Position numbers and translations under genes: made by a program. The notes beneath the pieces were generated by a model, which did no database searches, had not been told where the DNA came from, and was given only the letters and a program-made list of their open reading frames with translations. Positions 1 to 10,249 of a stretch of 64,000 bases of DNA are shown piece after piece (within the stretch, counting starts at the first letter, position 1; every line of letters starts with the position of its first letter). This DNA comes from Galeruca laticollis. Lineage: Eukaryota; Arthropoda; Insecta; Coleoptera; Chrysomelidae. Where the stretch lies: contig OY998180.1 of the NCBI GenBank assembly GCA_963921935.1, positions 103,730,614 through 103,794,613 of the forward strand, written 5' to 3'.

Positions 1-344
1 TAAATGTTGAGTATTACAATGTTTTTAATAGTTTTTATAGAGGTCTCGATCTCCAAAATAGGAGTCTTCGTGAATTTTGTAAATTCGCTAAGATGTTTTT
101 ATTGGAACATTGTTTTTATTCTATCAAAGATTTTTTAAAATTTGCGCCCAGAGACCGCCGTTGTTAATTTTATTTTTTAGTTGATGTTTTATTACCTTTA
201 ACCCAGTTTTAAATTATTGTTACTTTTCTTTTATTAATTGTTTCAAATAATGTTTTATTCCTTTCATGATGACTGACTTCAAACATAATACATATGTACA
301 TGTTGTCAATAAACGTATATATCTATCTATTATTATTATTATTG
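1..344 (+). mobile_element. 3' end of a CR1-group LINE (copy 0)
   Basis: Bases 3-167 read as one open frame ending in TAA. It carries REFCKFAKMFLLEHCFYSIKD, which aligns by eye with the ORF2 ends of the two complete neighbours (FAKSFLLNYCFYTVDE and FVRIYLIEHCFYSIDE). About 130 bp of AT-rich 3' UTR follow, then GTCAATAAACG at about 307-317 and an ATCT/ATT microsatellite to about 343. The copy is cut by the window edge. Same strand and family as the LINEs that follow. Confidence 0.8.
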
Positions 345-425
345 TCACAGCACCTATTCCACCAGTGGTCAGATTTTAAACGAAACTTCTCTCTTTTATT
401 CGATATTACTTGATTTGTTCGGCAT

Positions 426-1343
426 TTGCAACGGGATATGGACTCAATAAATAAGTGTAAAAGATGCAAAAAAGATGTTACATCAGGATTAAAATGTGTG
501 ACGTGTGGGGTTGTTTCCCATAAGAGTTGCTTGAAATCTGTCAAAAATGCAAAAATTATAGACGATTCTTCTTGCAACTGTTGTATAGACAGTGGAATTA
601 CTATGGAAACATCACCAATACCCACTTATAGTACCAGTGTTACATCAGAACTTCAACTTAAAGTGAAATATTTGGAAGAAATAATTAAAAACAAGGATAA
701 GATTATTTTTAATCAAGAAATTGCGATCAGATCGCTTCAAGATCAGTTTAACATAATTAAAACAGTTACCTATAGAACACCTTTAGAACCATCAGATACT
801 AAAGCACAAGTAGAATATGAAAATTTAAAACAACCTTTTAGTAAAATGAGGCCAATGGTAAATTCCGAAGCTCCGGGTGTTTTGACATCATCTGAAGTTT
901 CCAGTGCTATTGCCAATGCTCAGTCTTCCAACTTATGTCATTCTGTTATCAGTTTGGGAAACGATACCATACCTCATGAAAGTAACACCAGAGAAAGAGC
1001 AGCACCCAAAATTTTAATTACGGGCAACAAAGATGACGAATCATTTCATTTAAGATCGGCAAACAGACAGAGAATGAAACACCTCCATTCTACAAATTGG
1101 GATCCACACACATCAGAAGAGGATTTACTCAAGTATTTAGAAGAGTTTGTTCCCGATATTAGTGTTCAAAAGTTGAACTCTCGCCAACCACTTAAATATG
1201 CTTCATTCAAGATAACAGTGCCTGTTCTTGAACTAGAAAAAAATTTAATACCGGAAATATGGCCTACAGGAGTAATCATCAATCAGTTTTTTCAGCCAAG
1301 AAGAGTCATGTTCAATTCCGTGGAGCAGACGAATAAACAGTAA
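426..1343 (+). CDS. LINE ORF1 protein, PHD/RING-like zinc finger (copy 1)
   Basis: 305 codons, intact. Probable RNA-binding chaperone of the LINE particle. Residues about 8-55 hold a cysteine-rich finger: CKRCKKDVTSGLKCVTC, a His-Lys-Ser-Cys pair, then CNCC. Residues about 75-110 look like a coiled coil (KYLEEIIKNKDK, NQEIAIRSLQDQF). The last 100 residues include NWDPHTSEEDLLKYLEEF and KLNSRQPLKYASFKI. The same block is in the ORF1 of copy 2 (NWHPDVCGDVILDYLKSF and KLNSRNPDLYASFKI) and resembles the RRM-like tail of arthropod CR1-group ORF1 proteins. The frame ends just before ORF2. Start chosen at the first ATG ahead of the zinc finger. Confidence 0.8.
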   Translation: MQRDMDSINKCKRCKKDVTSGLKCVTCGVVSHKSCLKSVKNAKIIDDSSCNCCIDSGITMETSPIPTYSTSVTSELQLKVKYLEEIIKNKDKIIFNQEIAIRSLQDQFNIIKTVTYRTPLEPSDTKAQVEYENLKQPFSKMRPMVNSEAPGVLTSSEVSSAIANAQSSNLCHSVISLGNDTIPHESNTRERAAPKILITGNKDDESFHLRSANRQRMKHLHSTNWDPHTSEEDLLKYLEEFVPDISVQKLNSRQPLKYASFKITVPVLELEKNLIPEIWPTGVIINQFFQPRRVMFNSVEQTNKQ

Positions 1344-1350
1344 ATATAGA

Positions 1351-4066
1351 CAGCATCTTTCGGTTTTCCATATTAACGTAAATAGTCTTCAAAATAAGTT
1401 ACATGAACTTTCAGTTTTCTTAACCGAACATCCATTTGATATCGTATGTTTTTCAGAATATTGGTTAGATGAGAATAACTTGGAATTAATCAAATTAAAT
1501 GATTATAACTTCATTTCCGATTTTACTCGTTCTAGAAAGCAACATGGGGGAGTGGCAATATTTTCAAAATCGCATCTAATATGCAAGGCAGTTGATCTGA
1601 AGCAGTTTTCTGTTATCTACGATGCCGAGTTTTGTGGAGTAGAATTGAAAGACACCATAATAATTGCTCTTTATAGATCGTCAAGTAGAGATAATTTTAC
1701 CATATTTAAAGATCAAATTATTAAACTTCTTGAATACAAAAACATTGTCTTGGTAGGGGACTTCAATTTAGACATTTCAAAGAACGACGATAAATCCAAA
1801 GATCTTAAAACAGTCTTCACAAGTTTCGGATTACGCCATACGATTGAGGAGCCCACTAGAATAGTCCTGAATAGTCAATCCTGTCTAGATAACATAGTTA
1901 CAAACATAGACCCTAGTCTCACTAAAGTGGGAGTAGTAGATCCTCTAGTGTCTGATCACAACGGCCAATACATATATTTTAATCACCTATTGAATGAAAA
2001 TGTCCCCATTATTAAACGTGTTATTAACGACGCAACAATAACGGCTTTTTCTGATAAACTTTCTGAAGTTTCTTGGAATGATTTGGATGTTCATAATATG
2101 GGTGCAGATAATTTGGCAGAAAACATATTTAATACGCTGAAACATATCTCTGATATTTGTTTTTGTGAGAAAAACTGTTAAAACAAATAAATCTAATATC
2201 AAATGGTTCAACAACACATTGCGTAGTATGAGAAAAAATGTCATTACAGCAAAAAACAAATTTATGAATACTTATTCGGAAGGTGATTGGGTGAATTACA
2301 AAAATTTAAACAAAATATATAAAAAAGCAATTCGCTCTGAAAAGAAGTTAGCCTACTCAAAGATAATAAAAGATTCGGATAATAAAAATAAAACATGGAC
2401 AATCGTAAATTCGGAAAGAATAACTAAAATTAATAAAACCAAACAGTCCGATATATCACCACAAAAATTCAATGAATTTTTTACATCGGTATCGGAAATA
2501 GTATTAAAATATCTTGGTGATTCTCAATACGAGTCGAGTTTCTTTTTAAATAAACTAAATAAACCTGCATTTTTATTCTTTATGAGTGCAATCTTGGAAA
2601 GTGATGTCCATGAGGCTATATTGAAATTAAGTCATTCGTCATGTTTAGATTTTTACAATATAAATAGCAAAATATTGAAACGTTGTATACACTCATTGAC
2701 ATATCCACTGACCATTTTATTTAATAAATGCTTAGAGGAAGGATCTTGGCCTGACTCCTTTAAAATATCAAAAATTATTCCATTATATAAAAATGGTGAT
2801 ATAGATTCAGAAAATTTTAGACCCATAGCAATTTTACCGACGATTAACAAAATATTTGAATTGATAGTCAAAGAAAAATTAATCAATTATTTGGAAGATA
2901 AGTCACTTCTAACGGAATTTCAATTCGGCTATCGCAAAAATAAATCATGCATACGTGCTCTTCTTCGACTCTTAGAGGAAGTTGTACAGAAACCAGAGGA
3001 AGGCGTCAACTCTGTTGCCACGTTATGCGACTTAACGAAGGCTTTTGATTGTGTTCCAGCGGATTTACTCCTAAATAAACTGGAATTTTATGGTATTAGA
3101 GGAAATGCACACAAATTACTGACATCTTATTTAAGTAATAGGAAACAGTATGTAGTTTGTGGAAACAACCAGTCTGATTTACGTAATATAGACAACGGCA
3201 TTCCTCAGGGCTCGATTTTGGGTCCAATACTTTTTATAATATTTGTTAACGATTTACCAGAGACTATTGACACTTTTTGTATTTTATTCGCTGATGATAC
3301 TACAACTTTATCTGATGGCACACAAGCTGGTGATAATATTTTGTTGAATCAGTGGTTCCTGGCAAATAAGCTGAAACTCAACGACACTAAAACGAAACAC
3401 ATTCTTTTCAGTTTAGATAAATGGGCTATAAAATCAGAGCCAGTTAAATTACTGGGCATTCATTTGGATACAAACTTAAGTTGGTCACCTCATGTTGACT
3501 ACCTTTGTTCAAAATTAGCGAGCCAAGTTTTTGTAATTCGTCAATTAAATCATGTATACCAACTCATTTGTTAAAGTCTGTATATTATTCACTTTTTCAT
3601 AGCAATTTAACATATGGTATTATGCTATGGGGCAGCAGCACATCAGTGCACAAAGTATTTGTGCTACAGAAAACTGTAGTTAGAATAATTTACAACGCAC
3701 CAAGAAACACCAATTGTAAAAAAAATATTCAAAAAACTTGAATTATTGCCGCTTCCGTGCTTGTATATTTTCGAAGTGTTAATTGAAACACATAAAAATC
3801 GATATGTTCTGACTAAACATGCAGATGTTCATAATTATGATACTAGAAATAGTAAAGACATTGTCATTCTCAAATCTAGACTGAAAACAACAAAAAACAA
3901 TAAGTTGGATGTTACATTGTACAATTCATTTGTAAAATATTTTGAACATATAAATATAAGTGATATGACGAGAGTTCAATTTAAACATTTTGCTAAGTCT
4001 TTTCTTTTAAATTATTGTTTTTATACAGTTGATGAGTTTTTGGAGGAATTGAATACTTGGGCTTAA
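1351..4066 (+). pseudogene. LINE ORF2 (endonuclease-reverse transcriptase), copy 1, frameshifted
   Basis: Reads in four pieces. 1351-2181: APE-type endonuclease (FHINVNSLQNKL, HGGVAIFSKS, VLVGDFNLDIS, SCLDNIVTN, LVSDHNG). 2165-3574: linker and reverse transcriptase with NFRPIAILPTINKIFE, LCDLTKAFDCV (motif A), GIPQGSILGPILF (motif B) and LFADDTTTL (motif C, FADD). About 3553-3741: the thumb (LTYGIMLWG). 3746-4066: the C-terminus (YDTRNSKD, FLLNYCFY). Frameshifts lie near 2170, 3553 and 3740. There is no RNase H domain, as usual for CR1-group elements. The frames otherwise keep codon sense, so the damage is fairly recent. Confidence 0.88.
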
Positions 4067-4361
4067 TGCTTATATGTTTGTTTGTTTTGTTTAATTTAAT
4101 TTTTACTTTCTATTATTTTTTAACTTATTTTATATTTTAAAATTGTCATATTTTCATCAATATTTTTACTTTATGAAATGTATATCTGTATTTATTTTTA
4201 CTTTCTATTATTTTTATTATATTTTAAATTTGTCATATACAACACTATACAATCTTTAATATTTTTAGTTGGTAAAATGTATTCATATGTACTACTTTCA
4301 CTGACTTCTAATGTACTATGTATGTGAATGGGGTCAATAAACCATCTATCTATCTATCTAT

Positions 4362-4905
4362 TATTCTTGTGTTCCACAGACTTATGTCTGGATATGGCTC
4401 TTTCCTTGCTTCGGCATATGCTGCAAGAAGACAAGTAAGTATACTTTTTTGGGTCTTAAGTGTCGTTTAGCACGCCTCTAACAATTCCACTGGTTTCTAT
4501 CATAACGATTTTTTGTAGTAGGTGGTATATTTGTTCCTTTATGCCTAATTTCTTTAGATTTTCGATGAGTGTATGTGGTATTTCTCCAGTTGCACCTATA
4601 ATGATTGGTATTACGACCACTTTTTCTTGGTTCCACATGTCTTTTATTTCATTAGCAAGAGGTAAATACTTACTAATTTTTTCTTTATCTTTTTTCTGCA
4701 GATTTGCGGCAAGTGGGATGGAAAAGTCAATTAGGTAAGTATTTCTCAGTTTTTTGTCGGTGAATACCAAGTCTGGCCTGTTTTGTTGTAGAGGTAAGTC
4801 TGTTATAATTTCCCTATTCCAATACATTTTATAATTTTCGGTTTCGAGGACACTTTCTGGATTATACTTGTAGTATGTGGTTGTTTCTACAATAATTATT
4901 ATTAT
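4362..4905 (-). mobile_element. R4/Dong-type LINE, 3' fragment
   Basis: On the minus strand, 4827-4456 gives RPDLVFTDKKLRNTYLIDFSI and KYLPLANEIKDMW, which matches the end of the larger R4-like element at 10,250-11,554 (RPDITFTDKKEKHTYLIDISI and KYIPLAIELERIW). This is the restriction-enzyme-like nuclease end of the protein. The RT and N-terminal parts are missing. It lies between the ATCT tail of LINE copy 1 and an ATT run at about 4890-4905, as expected for a 5'-truncated insertion in a microsatellite. Confidence 0.75.
4456..4827 (-). pseudogene. R4-type LINE C-terminal nuclease domain fragment
   Basis: 123 codons ending in a stop, with no complete protein upstream. It carries the RPD...D motif of the PD-(D/E)XK-like domain that R2/R4 LINEs use to nick target DNA, then a conserved VVVIPIIIGATGEIP stretch. 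It is a remnant, since no zinc finger or RT precedes it. Divergence from the element at 10-14 kb is large enough that the two are different subfamilies. Confidence 0.75.
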
Positions 4906-5165
4906 TATTTTCCGTTTCCTCCCTTGCGGGGTTGTTCCACAACGTGGGATTCATGATCATTCACGTTGCTTGAAACTTGCGATTCTTTTAGCAGGATTTC
5001 GCAGTCACATATTTTCAGGTAAGTTTAGAGTTTTCCTGACAATTCTACACGTTTCCAGTACGACAGATTTCTGCATTTCGGGGAACACTTCTTTATGATT
5101 ATTTTTTTTTTGTGTTTGAGCATCGACATCTAGGTCATTGTGCTCGTCGATATATCATTGGGGTA
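4906..5165. other. Spacer between LINE fragments
   Basis: Begins TTTCCGTTTCCTCCCTTGCGG, GC-richer than its surroundings. A similar cytosine-rich CCTCCC...CCTTGCGGCTCG string lies in the 5' region of the R4-type element at about 14,580-14,605. This may be 5' UTR of another LINE. No coding sequence was recognised. Confidence 0.4.
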
Positions 5166-5167
5166 AT

Positions 5168-5600
5168 TTATATTTTATAAAATAAATTTGTGGACTTTAG
5201 ATAAGTTATCACCTGGTTAAGCTCGTCATTTTGGTTTCTAAGAATGTTTTCGATCTGGGGTATTTTGAGGAATTGTCTGTGAAAATTGAAGGCTGCACAA
5301 GTAAATATATGTTGTGTTGTCAGTGGGATGCCGCACTTCTCACATCTAGGTTTGTTCTTTCCAAGGAGGAGGTGTAAATGGGTTAGGTTTGTGTGGCCTA
5401 TCCTTAATCGGCTGAGGACGACTTGTTCACGCCTTGTAAGAGTTTTGTGGTAGAACCATTTTTGTACGCTCGGTTTAATGTGTCTTTAATTGTCCGTCAT
5501 ATGTATTCCATCTGTTCTGCCATGCTTCGTAAATTTTATTCTTTATATCCGTTTTCATATCCAGGAAGGTGTTAGGTATGCCTTTGTCAACTGTTCCGCT
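5168..5600 (-). pseudogene. LINE tail after an RNase H domain (I/Jockey-type), fragment
   Basis: On the minus strand, the piece AWQNRWNTYDGQLKTH is followed, after a one-base frameshift near 5486, by KPSVQKWFYHKTLTRREQ, VVLSRLRIGHTNLTHLHLL and a zinc-knuckle-like CEKCGIPLTTQHIFTC. The stop is at about 5168-5170. LTRREQVVLSRLRIGHT...H plus CxxC...H...C is the usual C-terminus of I- and Jockey-like LINEs after RNase H. It ends at the ATT microsatellite at 5598. Confidence 0.72.
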
Positions 5601-5626
5601 TATTATTATTATTATTATTATTATTA

Positions 5627-5676
<50 letters not shown>

Positions 5677-5677
5677 G
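5598..5677 (+). repeat. (ATT)n microsatellite
   Basis: About 25 ATT units with one ATC interruption. Separates the I/Jockey-type tail from the 5' end of LINE copy 2. Open frames of repeated tyrosines across it are artefacts. Confidence 0.95.
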
Positions 5678-6033
5678 AGTTGATGTTGATTCACACACAC
5701 GTATTTCCTTAGTGCTTAGAAATTATTGAGTTTTCTGTTGAAATTGGACTATTTTAATTTGTGAAAAGTGCTTTTGGAGTGATGTACTACAAATTAACAT
5801 CTATGTAACTGTTGGCAAGTAAAAAATCATTCTATTTCACGATATTATAAACATATGAAACTTTTTTCGCATCAAAAATACCAAGTTTACTTCGATACTT
5901 TTTATTGATTCATAAAACCAAATTAAATCGACGTGGACAATTGCACTCGGACTAATTTTTAATCTGAAATTTTGATTTATCAACCTGTTTGAGTCATTAA
6001 ATACTTACAATAGAATCGTTAGAGGAGAAAAAT

Positions 6034-6999
6034 ATGGATCTTGATCATTGCGTTAGATGTAGAAAGCCCGTTAAAACCGGATATCGATGTCAAAAGTGTA
6101 ATCGTCTGTCGCACTATGCATGTTTAAAAATTGTGAAAAACGTACAATTTTTAAAGGATAACATGGTTATTTGCTGCGGTGAATCTGGAGGTACATTTGA
6201 TTCTTTATCAAGTGTTGCTTCTACTGAGGTTGAAAACAGGTCTGGTCTAGCCCAAGAGCAGGCTGTGGACATTAATAAAATAACAATACGACATATGGAA
6301 GAACTATTAAAGCAAAAGGAGGAGACTATCCATTATCAAAAAATTGCTATAGATTCGCTTCACCACCAAATATCTTTGTTAAATGAAGAAACATCAAGAT
6401 TACGGAATTCCATTGTTTCTCCAACACTGCAAAATAGTCAGAAGCCAAACCAAAAAACGAGTATTTCAGTGCGACCGAAGACCAATGTCGAACAACAAGC
6501 TCCGCAAAATGATGCATCTACGTCAGATCATACCATTGTAACAAAAAGTAATGTCAAAAATGCCTTACATAATGTGGAATCCCAGCTTCTATGTGAAAAA
6601 TATATTGGCCTCAATCAACCTTCTTATGCAAATGCAAATGCGAATATTGGTAGCCACGTTGGAAAAAGAAGACCTAGACAGTTGCTAATTGGAAACAACC
6701 ACGATATATCTGGTCCACTGAAAGCAGGGAATCAAACCATGGACAAATACTATCATTACCACGTAACGAACTGGCATCCAGATGTGTGTGGCGATGTGAT
6801 ATTGGACTATTTAAAAAGCTTTGCTGCCAGTGTAAAGGTGGAGAAGCTAAATTCGAGAAATCCAGACTTATATGCGTCTTTTAAAATAAGTGTATTATCT
6901 AAAGTATCTGAAAACATTTTAAAGAGCGAAATTTGGCCTAGTAGAGTTACTTTAAATCGGTTTTTTCATACGAAAAGAGTTGATGCACTTTCGGGGTGA
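6034..6999 (+). CDS. LINE ORF1 protein, PHD-like zinc finger (copy 2)
   Basis: 321 codons, intact. It starts MDLDHCVRCRKPVKTGYRCQ; the finger has CxxC, CxxC, His-Tyr-x-x-Cys and a final CC. Residues about 80-125 are a coiled coil (MEELLKQKEETIHYQKIAI). A Ser/Asn/Gln-rich middle is followed by a conserved C-terminal domain (YHVTNWHPDVCGDVILDYLK, KLNSRNPDLYASFKI, EIWPSRVTLNRFF). Presumed to bind LINE RNA. The ORF2 ATG at 6983 overlaps its last 17 bases in another frame, a compact arrangement suggesting coupled reinitiation (inference). Confidence 0.85.
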   Translation: MDLDHCVRCRKPVKTGYRCQKCNRLSHYACLKIVKNVQFLKDNMVICCGESGGTFDSLSSVASTEVENRSGLAQEQAVDINKITIRHMEELLKQKEETIHYQKIAIDSLHHQISLLNEETSRLRNSIVSPTLQNSQKPNQKTSISVRPKTNVEQQAPQNDASTSDHTIVTKSNVKNALHNVESQLLCEKYIGLNQPSYANANANIGSHVGKRRPRQLLIGNNHDISGPLKAGNQTMDKYYHYHVTNWHPDVCGDVILDYLKSFAASVKVEKLNSRNPDLYASFKISVLSKVSENILKSEIWPSRVTLNRFFHTKRVDALSG

Positions 7000-9831
7000 T
7001 ATCTCGAATGTAATTGATAACAGTGATGATATATTCAACAAACATTTTTTCAGAGATTTCAACTTATCAATTTTTCACCTAAACGTTCAGAGCTTACATA
7101 ACAAAATAACAGAACTGCAAGTATTTTTAAATAGCAAACCATTTGATATTTTTTGTGTTTCTGAGCATTGGTTAGACATCAATAGCTTAGACAAAATTAA
7201 ATTGAACAAATATTTGTTAATAGCGTCCTTTTGTCGCCAAACAAAAGAAATGCACGGTGGGGTGGCAATATATACAACATCTAAAATTTCTGTCAGAAGA
7301 ATTGATATTGGAAGGTTCTGTAGGTCGTTTGATGCGGAATTCTGTGCTATTGAAGTTAGATACTGCAGTCTAGCTGTCATTGCGGTTTATCGGTCTCCCA
7401 CCAAAGGAAATATGTCAGTTTTCATTGAAACACTAACGGATTTGGTTGAATTCTTGAATAACAAATATAAAAAAATCATTATCATGGGTGATATGAATCT
7501 GGATCTCGATGGTAATACGGATCACGCAAAAAATATGTGCAATCTCTTCAATATGTATGGCTTCAGCCACTTAATCCACCAACCTACTCGAATAACTATA
7601 TCGTCAAGATCATGCCTTGATAACATAGTAACTAATGTTGGCGAGGAGAATCTTGCCTCTGGTGTACTAGAGCCACTTGTATCGGATCATAGTGGCATCT
7701 ATCTCTTTCTGAACTCTAAAATTTCTAAAAAACCAGAACACTTTAAGAAAAGGATTATAAACGAGAACACAATAAAACAATTTGTTGATAACTTGGAAGG
7801 GATAAATTGGGATATTTTTAATATCGACTCTCTGAACTCAAGTCAGTCTATTGATAAAATTCTTGAAGTTTTATCAAATGCTGCTGAAAGAGCATTCCCC
7901 TTAAAATCCATACACTGTATACGGCCTGGATTGAAGTGGTTTACCCCAGAGTTAAAACTAATGCGGCAGCAAGTATATGAATTTCGAAATAAATTTAAAT
8001 CTTCAAATTCTCCATTACATTGGAGCGAATATTGTATATTAAGAAAAAATTATAAACAAGCATTAAAGGAAGCTAAGAAGAGTGCTTGTACGAATAGAAT
8101 CTTAAAATCCGATAATAAGAGTAAAACGATTTGGGGTACTATAAATCAACTAAGGCATGAAAGTAAATCCCGTTCAAATAGCGTTAATATTAATGCCGAT
8201 GGTTTAAATAATTTTTTCACTACCGTTTCTGAAAAACTTATTGAATCACTTAATGATCCATATACGCACTATATTTCCTTCCTGAATAAAATGCAAAAAC
8301 CTCCATCTTCATTTTTCATGCTACCATTTTTAGAATCTGATGTACTTGAGTCCATTCATTCCCTCAAAAACAAATTAAGTACCGATTACTATGGCTTAAA
8401 TGCACAAATGATTAAGGCCTCCAGCACTTCTTTACTTGCACCCCTGACAGTTGCTCTAAACAAGTGCACTATCGAAGGCATTTGGCCCAACTCTTTAAAA
8501 ATATCAAAAATTGTGCCCGTTCATTAGGGGGGAGATGTGGATGAACTGGATAATTACAGACCAATAGCGATCGTTCCCATATTATCTAAAATATTTGAGA
8601 TCCTGATAAGGGATAGGTTTATTTGGAAAAACAAAGTATTCTCTCGGCGTCACAGTTCGCATTCCAAAAGAACAAGTCCACTGTCTCTGCATTGGTTACA
8701 ATTGTAGATGACAGAGTGGACAGCCTCGATAGGGGACATGAAGTTCGTGCTACTTTATGTGATTTGTCTAAGGCGTTTGATTGCGTTAATACTCAAATTC
8801 TTCTGGATAAAATGAAATTTTACGGGTTCAGAGATAAGCAATATGACCTTATGTTTTCTTATCTCAATAATAGACGGCAATACGTTTACTTGAACAACGT
8901 ACATTCACACGAACTTAAAATGAATAACGGAGTACCCCAGGGTTCCGTTCTGGGCCCTTTATTATTTTTAATTTACGTCAATGATTTACCCCAATCTTTG
9001 GAACAGCAGAGCAGAGTGGTTCTATATGCTGATGATGCTACCTTAATTTCAAACGAGGGAGTTGCTGCGAGGAATGGAAGTCTTGATATGGCAAAAAATT
9101 GGTTTCAAGCAAATAAACTCAAACTAAATGAATCAAAAACTCAACATATTCTTTTCAGTGTTGACAAATTTGCAGAAAAGTCGGAGCCTGTTAAACTGTT
9201 GGGAATTGTATTCGATACTTCGTTGACTTGGCCGAGCCAGATTGATCGATTATGCTCAAAAATATCTTCTCAAATATTCGTATTGAGACAGTTACGTAAA
9301 AATATTAGTGACAATAATGTAATGAAAGTCGCCTACTGTGCCTTGATTCACAGTCATCTGTCTTATGGCATATCGCTATGGGGTAACTCAAGCAGGCTCC
9401 ATACGGTTTTTTCGCTCCAAAAGGCAGCAATCCGAATTGTGGACGGATCAGCATACCGAGCGCATTGTATAGAAATTTTTAAGAAATATAAGATTCTGAG
9501 TCTACCCTGCCAATATATCTTTGACCAACTTCTAAGAATACATCGGGACCTAAATTCTATTTCGAGTCATAGCGATTTACACGGTTACAGTACTAGAAAT
9601 GCAAATGATCTAGTAAATATCTTTTCACGTCTGTCAACGGCTAAACGGAACCGACTTGATTTCAATCTGTCTAATAAATTAGATAAACTATACCCGGAGG
9701 AAAAAATAAAGGAAATGAGCGATGCGAAATTTTCTAAATTTGTCAGAATTTATCTGATAGAACACTGTTTTTACAGCATTGATGAGTACATGAGCTATTC
9801 CTTTGAGAGTGCATTATACTTGAATACCTGA
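6983..9831 (+). pseudogene. LINE ORF2 (endonuclease-reverse transcriptase), copy 2, two lesions
   Basis: APE endonuclease at the N-terminus (FHLNVQSLHNKI, CVSEHWLD, HGGVAIYTTS, IMGDMNLDLD, SCLDNIVTN, LVSDHSG). Then linker and RT with NYRPIAIVPILSKIFE, LCDLSKAFDCV (motif A), GVPQGSVLGPLLF (motif B), LYADDATLI (motif C, YADD), then LSYGISLWG and IEHCFYSIDEY at the end. A TAG at 8525-8527 replaces the Lys seen in copy 1 at this point. A one-base frameshift lies at about 8612-8622. The rest reads as about 950 codons in frame. No RNase H. Close to functional, but not intact as sequenced. Confidence 0.9.
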
Positions 9832-10119
9832 TAAAATATGGTTAACTTACGATAATTGTTTATTTTTTCTATACAGTTCTATACTTTTATATGTTTTTAT
9901 ATAGTTTTTCATCCTTTTATAATATGTCTTGGTGTACTTTTAGATTTTTATTCTATTGTAGATATTTTGTAACTATTTCTACTTTTTATTGTGTGATTGT
10001 TCTCTTTTTTTTGTTTTTTCTCATAATGTAATTAATTATCTATTAATCGTTTGTAATTATATTAATATTTTATATGAGATGACTATAAACGTGCCCTGTA
10101 TGTAAAATGGTCAATAAAC

Positions 10120-10121
<2 letters not shown>

Positions 10122-10175
<54 letters not shown>
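10122..10175. repeat. (TA)n microsatellite between two LINEs
   Basis: About 26 TA units. It is the junction between the 3' end of CR1-group copy 2 (+) and the 3' end of the R4-type LINE (-), so the two elements meet tail to tail on it. Confidence 0.95.
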
Positions 10176-10178
<3 letters not shown>

Positions 10179-10249
10179 CATGGAACTGAGGCACAAGTTT
10201 GTCCTGGTGTGTTCCGCCTATACGGGTGAAGGCCAAGTATAGGAGGACT

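Larger units (their letters stand above)
345..4361 (+). mobile_element. CR1-group non-LTR retrotransposon, copy 1 (broken)
   Basis: The element starts right after the ATT run that ends copy 0. It has a short 5' UTR, ORF1, then an ORF2 with endonuclease and reverse transcriptase. The 3' UTR ends in GTCAATAAAC (about 4333-4342), followed by an ATCT microsatellite. There is no poly(A). Microsatellite-like 3' tails and a PHD-type ORF1 are known for the CR1 group. Which clade (CR1, L2, Daphne, Crack) needs a tree. ORF2 has several frameshifts, so the copy is dead. Confidence 0.85.
5678..10121 (+). mobile_element. CR1-group LINE copy 2, nearly full length
   Basis: Starts directly after the ATT run. 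It has a 5' UTR of about 355 bp, an intact ORF1, an ORF2 with one stop and one frameshift, an AT-rich 3' UTR and GTCAATAAACG at about 10,111-10,121, followed by (TA)n. Same family and strand as copies 0 and 1, but a distinct subfamily judging by protein divergence. It is the least damaged TE in the window and probably one of the youngest LINE insertions here (inference). Confidence 0.88.

Noticed and set aside
5490..5678. Open frame ending in a run of Tyr
   Set aside because: Translation of the ATT microsatellite; the same at 14,561-14,767.
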